DNA of 64,000 nt. It comes from Harmothoe impar. Taxonomy: Eukaryota; Annelida; Polychaeta; Phyllodocida; Polynoidae. The DNA is taken from assembly GCA_947462335.1 (NCBI GenBank), contig OX381713.1, positions 19,832,381 through 19,896,380 on the forward strand, in the 5' to 3' direction. Position numbers and translations under genes: made by a program. Positions 45,838 through 60,800 of this stretch are shown here, piece by piece. The notes beneath the pieces were generated by a model, which saw nothing but the letters and a program-made list of their open reading frames with translations, did no database searches and was not told where the DNA came from. Each line of letters opens with the position of its first letter. The first letter of the stretch is position 1.

Positions 45838-48800
45838 GTAAGTTAATAATAGATTTATTATTATACCAGTCCTGGTACTATCTATATTCAGTTCAGCGGA
45901 ATTCATGTCAGTTCTCCCTACAGTATTACAGCAATATAAAAATAAACCTGTCCACATCAGATGAAGTGTAAAAATTCAAGTCTTTACAAAATGACAACCT
46001 CTCCTGCTAAAAAAAGGGAGTAGTTAATATGATTCTGCGTGGGATTATAATTTACTTTGAATCATTATATATGCATTCATAGAACAATGTGAATGTGGGA
46101 TGATAGTAAGCTTAAGGCAGCAAGATGAATGGGAAGTATGGTATGTGAAGAGGTGGCTAAGGGGTGCAGGATACGACAAAGGGGTGGGGGGGGGGCACTT
46201 TTGATTTATCTAAATTTCCTGAATTATCTGAATGTCATATATGTAATCTACCAGGTAGTTAGGATGTAAACGACCGTGATTCTAGCACCGACTGCGCAGT
46301 GCATGGCCCCTTCTTTTAATGAAATCCTATTTTTACCCTTGAATTTTTGCATTTAATCCTTTTAATTTCCCATAGTAAATTGACCAAAATATTAAGATTT
46401 GCTACTTTTTGTCGACACACTGTGCCCACATGAGACTTAGTAGTGAGGATCCCTGTTGTTGGTTTCAGGTGCTGGACACACTGGAGGAGCTGACAGACCC
46501 GGAGTTTACCCCACTGGAGGACCCGGCACTCATGGACCTACCCAGCCTCACGCAAAGTAAGCGCCCTTTCACTCACTGGAGCTAGTTGGTGGTCAGGTCT
46601 AGATCTCATTGGTGGTCACAGCATCCAGCCCTAGGGCAGGGGCGGGGCAAGCAATTTAATGTAGGGGAGGGGGCGGCAAAAAGGGACTTCTTACCGTCTT
46701 TAACACCTTTTCTGTTGACCTTTTAGGTGTAACCTTTTTGGGGTTGGCAACCATCCCTTAGCTAGAGCCGGTTGGTGACCATGGCAACCAGCCCTAGAGC
46801 TAGTTAGTGGTCATGACAAGCAAGATTCAAAAAGGTTTTATTAACAAATGTAATGATACACTCATGTCAGCACCAAATTTGTATTAATCACATAAAGAAT
46901 CTTATATAAGGCTTTATAAAATGTATGGCTCCTGCCCTATTTAATAGCTGAACTACTATAAGAATCCACAGCTATGATTTGCGATATTTTCCTACCATCA
47001 TCATGTTAACTATAATATGGTGGAAGCTTCAAATATGTATCTTCAAAACTTTCCTGGGCAGTTTTAAGCTCTGGCAAAGTACAGTCTAGTAATACACGTT
47101 TCACATATTGTTTAGAGCTACAGTGCATATATACAGATACGACTATAGCCCTAGAGCGGTTATGTTGCCATGGCAACCAGCCCTAGAGCTAGTTGATGGT
47201 CATTACAAGCCCTAGAGCCGTTTTGTTGCCATGGCAACCAGCTCTGGAGGTGGGTGATGCAATGTCCCACTACAACCAGCCCTAAAGCAACAACAAACAA
47301 AAAATCAAAAAAATCTGGTTGCTATTTGTGAAGTCACTTGTGATAGTACTGGAACGCTTATCGCCATGTTAAGTATTCACATTAGATACTAGATATGTGG
47401 CAGAGGCGTACTATGTCCAAATGTAATCATACACATTTGTTGTTTATGTTAAACAAACAAAAATAGAGAAAATCTAACATTTCAGTAATGCACCATGTTT
47501 CGGCCTCTTCGATGTTCATCAGCGACGTTTTAGAGACGTCAGCCGCTGGTATGACGTTATTGCATGTTACACGTTCTATTGCTTTTAATGTGAAACTGTT
47601 GTTACCCCAAAGTTATAGTTATGAGGCTTGTAGAAAAGTTCTAAAATGTAATTCTATCCCAAATTTTGGGGTGGGGGTTGCAGAGATACCACTTATCCTA
47701 CTTTTGCAGCTTGTGTTCAAAGGAGAAGTCATTTATTAATATATATGGTGTTACTCTGTAGGTATGCGAACGCCCACAACATTGGCAGAATTAAAAGGTA
47801 AGACGATTTATTCATGAAGTTACCATGAAAAAAACAATTCCTGACTATTAGCAGCATGTCTTGAGAACAATAATTGTTTTTTAAAAAATCCCACACTAAA
47901 CTGCTAGACTTGTATATTAATAATGTCTGAAATTATATTTTAAAAGTCCCTGGCCAACCAGCATAAAATAAAGTTAAATTTGTGACACTTCTGTTGCTTT
48001 GTTAGCCTTGAGCCATGATTATGGACTCTCAAATTTCATGTTCATTTGTCGTTATTATGCACGAACGTAGTTAAGGCGGGTAGTTATTTTACATCGGTGC
48101 ATCATGCCAAGTGTTCAGGACTGTTGAAACCCTGCATTGGTAGAGTCTGAAATACAGGTGCAGCATTCATGCATGATGATAAAATACACATGAGACATTT
48201 CTCATTTTAGTAGAAGAGTCACGAGAGTTAAACAACAAACTTGTTCTTTCAGCTACATTAGATGCAGAGGCTGAGGAGCAACAACCCTTAAGGAAAAAGC
48301 GAAAACGGAGAGGAGTAGGTTAGTATTTGAAACTTTAGGCTTTTAATAATATGGTGTGTGTTATTTAATTTGCGACAGTGTTTAATAGTTAAAACAAGAA
48401 TGAACTAATGCTAGAGGTAGGAGCCTATGTATTATTACTAAACGTATATCTTGAAACAATGAGTGGTTAAAATGCTATATACAAACCAAATATCTCAGCA
48501 AAAGTTTTTAAACCTTGTGCTAGATTCTGGTCTGTAGCCTTGCATTTTTGCGGGTGCGATAAGAGTTTTTAGAATAAATGTTGTAGTGTTCATCCTTTTT
48601 TCCCCCTTTTTTTTTTGATTTGTGATGCTCAGGAGGCAATCCCTTTTTTTATTCAGCTACTCAGAATAAATTACTGTTACTAGTTTAAGTTAAATTACCC
48701 TCCTAACACAGTAGTTTGGGATTATTTTGAGGTCTTGCGCTGGATTTCTATGGCGAGCAATTTATCAATTGAAAGGAAATTAAAATACTTTTATGACCCT

Positions 48801-51800
48801 AAAAACTGCCTAGAAACCGGACTCATCGACCTACTACTGCCTAAAAAAAAGCCAGAAATTGCCTTATATGGGGGAGGGGCCACCAAAATAACTTTGGCTT
48901 ATTATACTCAAAACTTAAAGGTATTTACAGTTCCATGACTATTACCCTGCATGTTGGATGTTGTGTGCGGCATGTGAGTGTATTTTGTTTCATGTTGTAC
49001 AGATGGTGAGCCAAGCATCGACGACAGCGACTCAGCCCTCAGCTCACAAGGTCTGATTAACTTTTCAATGAGGGTCTGATGCCTCCATGTTAATTTGCCA
49101 TCATGAGGCACCAACACAGCACTAGCGGAAAACTTGCCGGCGCAGTGCTGGTGCATCATGCTGAGAAAAGAGCAAAAGAGCTATGTCTTTTCACTACGTC
49201 GAGATTGTCAGTAAACAAAATAAAATTCATTAATCATGACTTACTAAATGTATATACATTAGAACATTTTTATTCTGACCTACCTTTAACACAATCGTAT
49301 CAACTTATTTCCACATGCATTATTGTCCTTTCCAGTGATTTTCTCGCACGAGGAAGGTCTCAAATATATTAAGAGCACTGAATAAAAGATATTGAGTTAT
49401 CGGGAATTTGTAAAGGCTTTTAATGTATGGATCCAACATATCAAATGCTTCAGCTGCTCCATTTCTTGATTTTTCAACTGTAATGCCATAAATATAACTT
49501 TGGTGTTCCGTTGCAGCTAAGCGGCCAAAGACGTCTCGGTGTGAACTGGTAGACGAGTCGTTGGGTGTCCGACCACTCGCTTCACATCCAGAGCATGCAG
49601 CGCAACTCAACCCATCTAAGGTACAGGACATCATGTCACTTGTTGTGTTCTGGTCAAATTTAGCAAGTAGTTATTGACTCAGGGTCTGCCCTGAGTCTAG
49701 TGAGACGATTCTGGACACCTCTTTTCCTTGAAAAAATGAAATTGCTCCCATTTGGTCAATATTTCACTCTTTGCATCTTGCATGGTGTCATCAGATCACT
49801 TTGCACAATATCTATCTAATGGTGTATTTGTTTTTTACAAATTCCAACTGTAACCCCCTAAAAAACGAAAAATAATATTAGGCAGTAATTGCTGGTAATT
49901 TGCTTCAGCATAGAGCTCTATGGGAGCGTGTAGATAACCGATAACCCCAAATTTGGATAGTTCGTGACAACCAATGCTATCTCTATGGGAGGGGTAGGTG
50001 AGACGCTTTTTTTCAGACATCTATCAAACACTTAAGTACTAGAGGTAATTTACAGGGGAGGTTACTTGATATTATTTGTGTAACAGATCAGTGTTGTGAT
50101 AACCCTGATTCACTTTGAACTGACAATGCACGTATCGTTACAAAGACTAATGGAAATGTGAGTACCCCCCCCCCCCCCCCTCTGCTAGATATGTCGGCAG
50201 TGGTAATTGACTGGGGGGAGTTAATCATCTGTTACACACGCCGCCCCGCGGCCGGCCGACACGGCGAAACAGAACCGAAGATGGTGTCGCTGCTGACGCT
50301 CCGATCGACTCGCTTTTCGGCCGAGACGTAAAACGGCGGTTACACGCCACCAGGCGCTGATACCGACAGCCACCTGCTTGCCCAGACGCACTTGCTCGCC
50401 CACACACACCGGCTCGCCCACACCCACCGTCTCACCCACACCCACCAGCTCGCCCACACACACCTGCTCAGCTGAAATATGATCACATACTTGTGTGACA
50501 CATGATTTGAGGGTAGTTTTGACCCAGGAATACATTCCTGCTCTCAGAATTGACAAATAATTCATTGTTCCTGAAATAATATTTACAGATTCAGTTGTTT
50601 AGTCCATCATTTCAATCACTTTATCACCCTGACCCTGAGTCATCTGTGATGTTAATCACACGTTCAATCTTATTTTAATGGGTGTTGCCTAACTTAGGAG
50701 GGCTGGTTCGAGTCACTTGGCTTGCTGCTGTACGATCTTGCTGGTTGGTGAAATAGCAAAACGAAAGATCTTAATGGCTGGCAAAATAGCCAAAATAAGC
50801 CGCTACTTGAAGTTGACAGTTCTCCCACAACATGTGTACAAACAAAGTACAGGTACAATGTAATATGTAGATAGATTAAACCCTCTTGGCTCTCTCATAT
50901 CTTCCCTCTCAAAAGTTGAATACCACACACATTTCTTACTTTTGTATTTTTATTCATGACAGTACATAAAAAGCCTTCCAGTTACCCAGTGTCATATGGT
51001 GGGATTTAACCGAAAGATAAAGATGTCCTTTGATGACATGGGGGAAATGTGTGTGCGTGTATTAGATATGTGGTTACTGTGAAAGTACTTTATTTTTCTG
51101 GGTATATATTTTCGCAGAAATGAAAAATCCGCGACATTTTTATATGCTTAAGTATGGAATAAACACCCGCAAATTTGCAATTTTCAGTCATCCGCGAAAA
51201 TTTGAACCCTTGAAAATAAGTACTTTCACAGTACATACAATAACTTTGTTGTCTATATGCTACAAAAATAGAAAAAAATAAAATTGATTGTATACCCGCC
51301 GGATATAAAAACTCATTATCGTCTCCCTGTACAGCAGAGTGAGCGCGCGGCAGTGGCCACGTCCCGCAGTAGCTGCAGTAACTCCGGGGCACAGAAGTAC
51401 GTCAACACACCTAACGGGGTCCAGTACCCGGTCACCCCACCCAAGACACCTGAGGGTAGCGTGGGATCAGCCGCCGCACAGGACAGGGCCACGCCACAGG
51501 TCAGTAGCCAACACGACAACAACTGGATGATGCCGGGGAAAAGTTGCTTAAAACTGGTGTAATTTGGTGAAATTCAATTAAAACGAATCGTAATATTCTG
51601 GATGATATCAGCACTTCATTCTCATAAATTTGTCACATTTAAAATATACAAAACCAGCCTTATACAAGGGGTGCATAAGGCTGGTTTTGGGAGAGATCCA
51701 AGACTCAAATTATAGCTAATCATAATCCGAGTTTTAAAATAAAACTAAATTTGAAACATGACATTGATGTGATTGTTGTAGCTGATGTCTCCGTTGGTGC

Positions 51801-54800
51801 GTGAGCGAGACTACCTTCCACTGTGCTGCTGTCGTATTAACGGGGCGTCGTTCAAGGCACAGGCCAGTACCATCTACTGTCAGGCATTAGACTCCATAGA
51901 CGGCAGGGTAGGTACTCTAAGACTGTCCTGAGCGGGGATCAAGTTGTTTCTATGACCTCTATGTTTCAGATGCATAGCTGGTGTGATGTAGTATGTGTCT
52001 CAAAGACTTTCATGAAGGTATGAAGTGTAACTTTTGAATTTAGTGTAAAAGCTCGCGTTAATGCCACAATTGCATTTCAAGACTAATGTATAAACTGCAC
52101 GTGTGGTCTGAAAATGGCTAATATTTATAAGATGCAAAAATACTGTATGAGCCACACCCGTGATATAAGGCATGCTTGTTATAGCGAGGTTGGTTTATGT
52201 ATAAGCCGCGGCTCATACACAAGGTGTTATAGTAGTCATGTTGGTCTACATACTTAGAGATGCCATTTCACATAGGCTTTTGCCGATGTAGAATCGTATT
52301 GGCCGGTGTGAGGCCATCAGACATCGGCCAGAATGACCGACCATAACCTTAGCTTTCCAAGAGTGACAGAACTTTTCAGATAGTCCTATTAGAAGTGAAT
52401 ATCTGGCCATGTAACCATTATTCAATGCATATACACATTTCTCAATACATTTTGGCAGCTTTATTTAGGCCAAAAAAAAAAAAGGTGTGTTTCAGGTTAC
52501 CCGACCCTACCTAGGAAAACAGGGCCGACCCTAGAAATTTTTATCCAATTTTGAAAAAATATTTATAGTTTAGGTCATTTTAGGGCAATTTAAGAGTTGT
52601 TCTGATAATTCACGAGTCGAGGCGGTCGTCGGCGAGTCGGCATTGAAGTTCGCGAGTCAATTTCTAGGTACTTTGCAGGCCAAAGTAAAAAAAAAAAAAA
52701 TTAAAAAAAAAAAAAAAATCCGACCTACCTACCCTAGATTTTCAGACCATGTAACCTGAAACACACCTCTTTTATTTTTTTGGCCTTATCAATAGAACTT
52801 AGTATGAAATCTGCACAACATCAATGTGTACACGCTAGTTCTATTTGGTCTGTGTAGAAGGCAAATGGCCTGTGTAAGATCTCGCTACACAAGCCACATT
52901 GGGCTTTTTGGTAACACTGCATACTACATGGTCATGTCCCTGTTGCAGGTGGTGGGGTGCTGTAACAAGGTGACGTCGGCACAGTTGGTGCGGCCGGCAG
53001 TGAAGATCCCCTTCATGGCTATCTGTGAGGTGCACCGTAAGCGGCACAAGCTGCACCACTGTTGCCCCGGCTGTGGACACTTCTGTACTCAGGTAGGTCA
53101 CTAAATAATGGCGTTTTCCTAGCATGCTCGATAAAAGTTGGGATAAATTATTTAACATTAGTATTATCGAATGTTGGTAACTTCGTGGGATAGAAAATCG
53201 CAGGCCCACTTCTAAAGTCACATGTGTAATCGGCCGTCTGGCTATCGGGCTCTGTTCATTTTGTCGCGAAATATTCCAGCAGTTTGTGCCTCTAGTTTCT
53301 CCCTCTCAACCTGCAGACCGACCCAAACAGTGGGCAGCAGACCTATACCAGGAAGTCTCCCTCAGGATCTTCACTATCCCCCCCCCCCTCTCATCTCTCA
53401 CCCCACCCCCTTCCCTACCTCTCAAATCTGCTCCCTCCATTCCCCATCCCACTCTCAACCACTCGATAATCCCTACCCTCTTCCCTTCCCTGACAAAAAG
53501 CCCCCAAAACCCCTGCCTAAGTTAATACAAGTATGTGTTATGTGGTGTTGCAGGGTCCGTTCCTCCAGTGTAAGAAGGACAGCAGCACGGCGGTGCACCA
53601 CTACCACCGACAGTGTCAGGTCTACAAGGACGCCAAGTACTACTGTCCGCACTGTGGGGAGGAGTCGGCGCAGTATGAGGTGCATTTACAGATGCACGAA
53701 CCATGCAACGTGTCTTTCTTCGCACGCGCGCCAATTAAACATAACGCCGCTGGGTATGTCCTCTTGTAGATTGATGATACCGATAAACTGCTCCTGGCGT
53801 CATTATGCAATTGATATTATAGGCGTAACCGCATAGTTGTCCTTAAGTTGTTCCTCTAGAATCCCGCAATGTAAGAGAATATCCGTTGTATGTACATATG
53901 AATCAGCATTCTCCGTGTATTCTAGGACTTCCAAATACTGTAATCTACGTAAATAAGTACACATCAGCTTAAAGTTAACAAAATGGTTCACACCGAGTTC
54001 CGCACTCTATAGCTTAGTGGACTACCCAAACCATTTTCTATATGATAAAAAATTTAGTCCGGTGATCCTTCTCTAGCTACTATGAGTGACCGTCGCATAC
54101 ATTTGATTTGTGTTCCCTTCAGGCCCAAGGCACGCATGGGTTCCTCCACCCGGCCTCGGCTGTCAACAGAGGAGAAATCAGACACAGAAAAGGATGATGA
54201 AATCTCCTTCAAATTACCGACCGGAAAAGAACTGAAGTCGAGTCCTGGTAAAGGACATAAGTGGGGACCAAGTCAAGTGGAGCTTGCAAACGCCATCAAA
54301 TTGCTCAAGGGGGAGAAGTGAGTACAAATATATTTAAAAAATAAGATTAAGAAATGTATGGAAATTTTAATTTGTTGTGCGAACTTTAGGTTTACACATA
54401 TTGTGTAAAATCTGATGGCCTTTGATATTATATTATTATATTAAAGCCATGTATGGACTCTCATACAGAGTCCATACATGGCTTTTCTAATACTGATTTA
54501 GTCAACTATTAAACTAGTGACAAGTAAGGAATTAAATTGCAGCTGAGATTTCTTATTAAATTATATTGAGTACCTACAGAAAATTTCCCAAAATATGATG
54601 TCCTACCCTAATACCCACAAGTGATTGGTAGCTCTGATATAGACAGAATAATGTCAATAATGATAAGCTATCGTTTTGGCTGTGGAAAATCGCAATTAGG
54701 GATTTTCTTTGATTTTCTTTAGCCTCCACATGAGGTGGTTCTAAGGTCCTTCAAATATAATGACGACTCATATTTTGACTCCTTACTTATTTTCAGACCA

Positions 54801-57800
54801 AAGAAATTACGAACAGGCCCCAAGAGTTTGTACTATGCCTCAAAGGCCGGTGACATGGAGAGGGTGGTCTTCATGCTGGGTGAGTGTTTAGTGTACTACA
54901 TTTAAATCATATCCCAAGAGGTCAGTCAGATTCTACATTTAGATTACCCAATAAAAACAGCAAAAAAATCATTTGGTCGAACTCAGGGATGAAGAGAAAA
55001 TGTGAGGAAATGAGGTGGCATCGCGGTCTCGTTTTATAACAGATGAAGCAGGAATATTCATGATTCCAGAAAATTCTACTTTAGACTTCTGGAGCTTCGG
55101 GCCTGGATTTAATACCCACGGCTAAAAAAAGTTAGTGTCGGTTAAAAAAAACTCGTTGTGGCCAACTCTGAAGACAAGCCACCACCAATTGTTTTTTATG
55201 TATATATATTTTTTTTTTTTTCAAAAAAAAAAATTTGTCTAACTGTGGCAGTGCTCTTCATATCAAAAACGGTACACACATTGTTCTCACAAAGTATAAA
55301 ATGTCTACAGTTGAGGGCTTATCATGTAATATCTGCTTATCTTACATTACGCCTACAGCTGAAAGCTGCGACCCCAACTACAAGATCGAGGAGCAGGACA
55401 ACCAGACGTCGCTACACGGTGCTGCCCACAGCGGCAACCCCGCCATCATGCACCTGCTGGTACAGGTAAGGAAGCTCTCTTAAAGATTAAATCAACCTTA
55501 AATATCCTTATACATGTATTTACTGTTGATAAGATTATCAAAACTACGCTGGTTATCATGTCTGAATAAAATTTGTTCCTTTGATGCAAATGGAAGGGAA
55601 TACAGAACACCCTACTTTCTCTTGATGTTTGTGCGGTTGGTGCGGGGGGGGGGGGCTGGATTTAAACTGGTGTAGCGGAGCTAGAGATAGCCGCAGATTG
55701 GTGGCCAAGCAGGGTTATAACAGCCATGACTCTAGGGTTGTAAGCTGGGAGCTGTCTGCATGGCTCTAACTCATACCTCATCCTCTTCATGCTTTACCTC
55801 TGTCCCTATGACTGTAAATTACAAATGTAAATTGTGGTTAATAAAGATAAATTTTAAACTTCAAACTTCAATAATGACTCAACTTTTCCCTGTGTGGCTA
55901 GGCGGGTGGTGAGGTACAGACGTGTGCGGCAGACCTGGAGACCCCCTTGATGATTGCAGCAGAGAGCGGTTACCTGAACTGTGTACAGTACCTGGTGCGG
56001 GCGGGGGCACTGGTGGACGCCCGCCGTGACGACGGCATGACCGGGCTGCATCTCGCGGCTAAAAGCGGCCACGTAGAAGTCTGCAAGTTCCTGTTAGCCA
56101 ACTCGGACATGGACATTAACGTTGTGGTGAGTAGAAATCATATTTGCCACTGTTCTTTACAAAATTCCTATTATTTTGGCCAGGATCCCTGTATACCGGT
56201 ATTGAGTATTTTCCGCCGGAACTATTTTAGCAATTTCCAAATGGCCCCAGCTCCAGTTATGGGAGACCTATTTTTGTCGAAATTAATAACTAAAATGCAT
56301 GATGACTTTATTTCAGGATGACGGTGGTTGGACGGCGTTGATCTGGGCAGCAGAACACAAACACAGGGACTGCGTCAAATTCCTGCTCCAACAAGGCGGG
56401 GAACCCAACATACGAGATAATGTACGTACCATGAACAACCCCCACCCCCAGCCCTCCTCCCTGAGGCCAGTGAATGTGTCATTTTTTCAATATTTGGTGA
56501 AGATTTTTTTTAAAAGATTTGTTGAAGGTGTTTTTTTGCTAAATTTGGTGAGCATATTTCTTTTTATGCTAGATGTGGGGAGTGTTCTTTTTTTCTGGCA
56601 TTGTCTCAAGACAAAGAGATATATTGGTTTTGGGTATTGGTTGTTTTGCAAGAGAGCTGAACAGAATTTTTTTTTTTAATTATCAAAGTCAATAAAACTA
56701 CTTTTCAATATTTCAAAATATAGTACTGTACTTCACGATCTTTTACCACGTAACTTACATGTATTGAATGCATGTGGTACCTTTTGTTTATAGGAAGAGA
56801 ACACAGCATTGCACTGGGCAGTGTTTGCAGGCAGCGTCGACATAGCCGAGTTGTTCCTAGCCGCGGGATGCAACGTGGAGTGTCCAAACGAACACGGAGA
56901 CCGCGCGCTGTGAGTATTACAACACTCACCAATTGTAGCCAATAGAGACTTGCAGATCCCGACATGTACGGCAATATGTGCCTGATGCATTATCACCACC
57001 AACGACCATAGTTGATGCCATGGCAAGGCAAGCATCAACTATAGTTGATGCCATATTGGCAGGGCGAGCATGGACTATAATCATCATAACTCTGGGATTC
57101 AACAAAACCTCGTCCTGAGGGAAAATTCCTGCAAAAAGTCTCGTTCTCCCAGCTAACTGTATCCAGCCTCCATCACCATTATCAATTAAGTATTGAAAAT
57201 ATTAGAAAAATTAGGTGTATTGAACACTATAATTTGTGATTTTATATTTGCTCCTTTTCCCACTCTCTAGGCACATTGCGTCACGGCAGGGGCACTACGA
57301 GTGTGTTGTGTAAGTATTAGAGGCGTTTCATGCACATATTGTGCCTGGCATTTGTAGTTTATACATGTACCAGGCACTTCTCTGGTGTTAGTAGTTTATG
57401 GCATTTGTAGTTTGTACCAGGCACTTCTCTGGTGTAAGTAGTATATGGTAACTAGTTTGTACCAGGCACTTCTCTGGTGTAAGTAGTATATGGTAACTAG
57501 TTTGTACCAGGCACTTCTCTGGTGTAAGTAGTATATGGTAACTAGTTTGTACCAGGCACATCTCTGCTGTAAGTAGTATATGGTAACTAGTTTGTACCAG
57601 GCACATCTCTGGTGTAAGTAGTATATGGTAACTAGTTTGTACCAGGCACATCTCTGGTGTAAGTAGTATATGGTAACTAGTTTGTACCAGGCACTTCTCT
57701 GGTGTAAGTAGTGTATGGCATTTGTAGTTTGTACCAGGCACTTCTCTGGTGTAAGTAGTGTATGGCATTTGTAGTTTGTACCAGGCACTTCTCTGGTGTA

Positions 57801-60800
57801 AGTAGTATATGGTAACTAGTTTGTATCAGGCACATCTCTGGTGTAAGTAGTACATAATAATTTATAAATGGAAAATTTGTTTTGGTGATTTTAGATTGTT
57901 ACTTGCGCGAGGAGCAGACAGCGATGTTAGGAATAACGACAATGAGACACCACTATCGGTATGTTCACGTCACCTTTATACAATGTAACTTCACTCCATA
58001 ATACATTGCAGTTTTATTGAATACCAAAACAAATGGGAAAAATGATGCAAACTTTGTTGTCCCCAAAAAGGGTTTCAAAAATAAATATAGAATATTGTGA
58101 GGAACAAAATACAAAATATTATGTGAACAATAAGAATTGATGAGCATTCTTGTACCTACAGAGTTGTGTGGAGGAGGAGGGGCCGGTGTATATGGCACTG
58201 AAAGTGAACATGGAGCTCAAAGTGTTCGCTGCCAAACGTCTTCAAAGGCCGACTAAACTACTCCATAGGTAAGGCGTAAATCTACCCAACTCTTTAAGGA
58301 CAGCATGCCTGTTCATGCCTGTTTGCCGACATCATGCATCATTGTGAGTTACTTGTTGGAGCTGCATTGGTGCATGGTGGTGGCCCTTCATTAAGCCTGA
58401 ATCATTCATTATTCTAGGGAATATGTATTACATATATATATATATATATATCGGTAAACATTGCAAAAAAAACCTACTATATACTGTTTTTACAATGTCT
58501 CAAGTGGATTAATTTTTAATTTGGAATTTATTTCATTGTACAGAGACATCTCGATGGGTCGAGAGTCAAACCCGATCCCGGTGGTGAATGACTGTGATGA
58601 AGAAAACTACCCGACAGACTTCCACTACGTGCACGAGAACGTGGAGACATCGCCTATGATGGTCAACCGTGTCATATCTAGCTTACAGGTAAGGGGCGAT
58701 AAACACTCCAGACATGGTTCCAAACAAAGGGATCCATTCAATGTCTATTAAAGCTGAATTTCTTTCCATACTTTATTATAAGCCACAAATGAAAAGAAGT
58801 TAGTCAAGGGGTGTTGTTATTTTTAAAGAAATGATATTACCTTTAAACCCATTTAAACCTGTACACCAGTGCTGCTTATTTAACCTACCCTTGACTTGGA
58901 GAGAGAAAGACGCCAGGCTCATAGTAAAAATGTTTCTCCCTTGTCCCTGTTGTCCGGGGATCATGGGGTGGTGCCGTCAAAGAGTTGAAAATAATGCTCC
59001 CTCAAACCGTAACAAAAAACTAAACACTGAAAAATAAATAGAATGATAAATGATGAATAAAAATATCAATTGGAGCATATTGGAGCATCAATGCTTTTGG
59101 TTGAAAATATTACTATGGATTGTGTCTAATGAGCACAGCATGCCACTACCACGTGATGGCTCTTAGACCACTGAACATTCATTTGGCTGCTATACTGAAC
59201 AATGTTATGCATGTGTTTGACACCAGGTGGAGGTGCGGCGTTGTCCTCCTCTGAGTTGTACTGCCTGGTCTGTTAGAGCCATTCATGTTAGTTAAGAGGA
59301 GTGACTAAATTTTTTTTAAAAAATAAAAAATGCCAAAAGCCCCATAATATCATATGTTATTTTTCATGTTGCAGCACTGTGGGTGTAAGGACGACTGCAG
59401 CTCCATGTTCTGTCAGTGTGGCAGGAACAGTGTCCGCTGTTGGTACACCAAGGTAACACTAAACACACATCAATCTTGTTCTGCCCCATATGCACTGATT
59501 AGTACGACACCATGGCATTAAATTGGGCACTTTTAGAATGTACATTACACAAAATCAGTGCTTTGAAAGTATTTAAATATAGCTGTTACAGTTCATACAG
59601 TCTAAAATGTCAGGAATAACAATGGATTCTCAACAAATAGAATCTTGGCTAAATCCTAACTAAAGCGTTATTGATAAAGGTAACGGTCAATGCTCATATT
59701 CATTAACATGTTGTTTTTCAGGAGGGTCGGTTAGAGAGTGAATTTAACCAATCTGAGCCTCCGTTAGTCTTTGAATGTAACAAGGCGTGTAAGTGCTGGT
59801 CCACGTGTAGGAACAGGGTCGTACAACTCGGCATTACGTAAGTACCATATATTGTATTTACCGCTTATACCAGAGATAAACTGGGTGTTTAGAATATGAG
59901 TCATTTCTGATACCGAGTGCCTTCAAAATGACAAGTTTTGGTGACCATTTCATATGTTTGGTCACCAAAACAAGCATTACTCTGTGAACATCTGGATTGC
60001 ATAGAGTTCCAGTTACTCCTAGTCCTACAGGACAACATAGACTTGTTTTGTATTCGTCTTAATGCATGAATGCAGCTTCAGGGGTAACTTTGTATTCACA
60101 CATCAAGCTAAACCAATGTTTGGTATGTTTTGGTACCAGGTGTCGACTAGAAGTGTTCCGGACGATTGGACGTGGCTGGGGCGTGCGGACCAAACTAGAC
60201 ATTAAACAAGGCAGCTTTGTGTGCGAGTAAGTCAATGTACATTTTTTAGTATATCAATATAGGCTGATACCATACATATAATTTAGGAGCCTTAAATAAA
60301 TTTTGATTATAAAGACAATAATTCCGTTTGTCATACTGCTTTGAGTGCAATTTGGTAGATAAAGGGCCTAGTCCACATCCGATAGAACATGGCTATAGCC
60401 TAACGTGCACGGTGCCCTTGTCCTGACAGGTATATAGGGGAACACATCTCTGATGACGAGGCCGACGCTCGGGAGGATGACTCATACCTGTTTGACCTCG
60501 ACAATAAGGTATGTGTTTGTTATAGATTAAGTAAGTAACCCCTGGAAATAGGGGACAGCTGCTTCAGAATTTTCAAGCAAATTAGGGATTATTAGTCAGA
60601 TCTACACCTTTTGCTAAGTATTAATCTACCCCTTACAGCAAGAATCGGAGGTCCAGCAGTCAAGAACCCTGTTACTTTCTGTTGTTGAACTAAACCTTAA
60701 AACGTTGTGTTATTTTCAATTCATGTTAAACTAAAGTTGTTTTATTTACTGTTAAAGAATGAATTGTACGCTCATGCAGAAAAAGAAGTGTATGTGAACC

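Noticed and set aside
49320..49634. 104-codon minus-strand frame over EHMT exon 7
   Set aside because: Shadow of the plus-strand exon 49517-49620 and flanking intron.
57388..57788. 126- and 130-codon minus-strand repeat proteins
   Set aside because: Artefacts of the 45-bp minisatellite period being divisible by three, within an EHMT intron.
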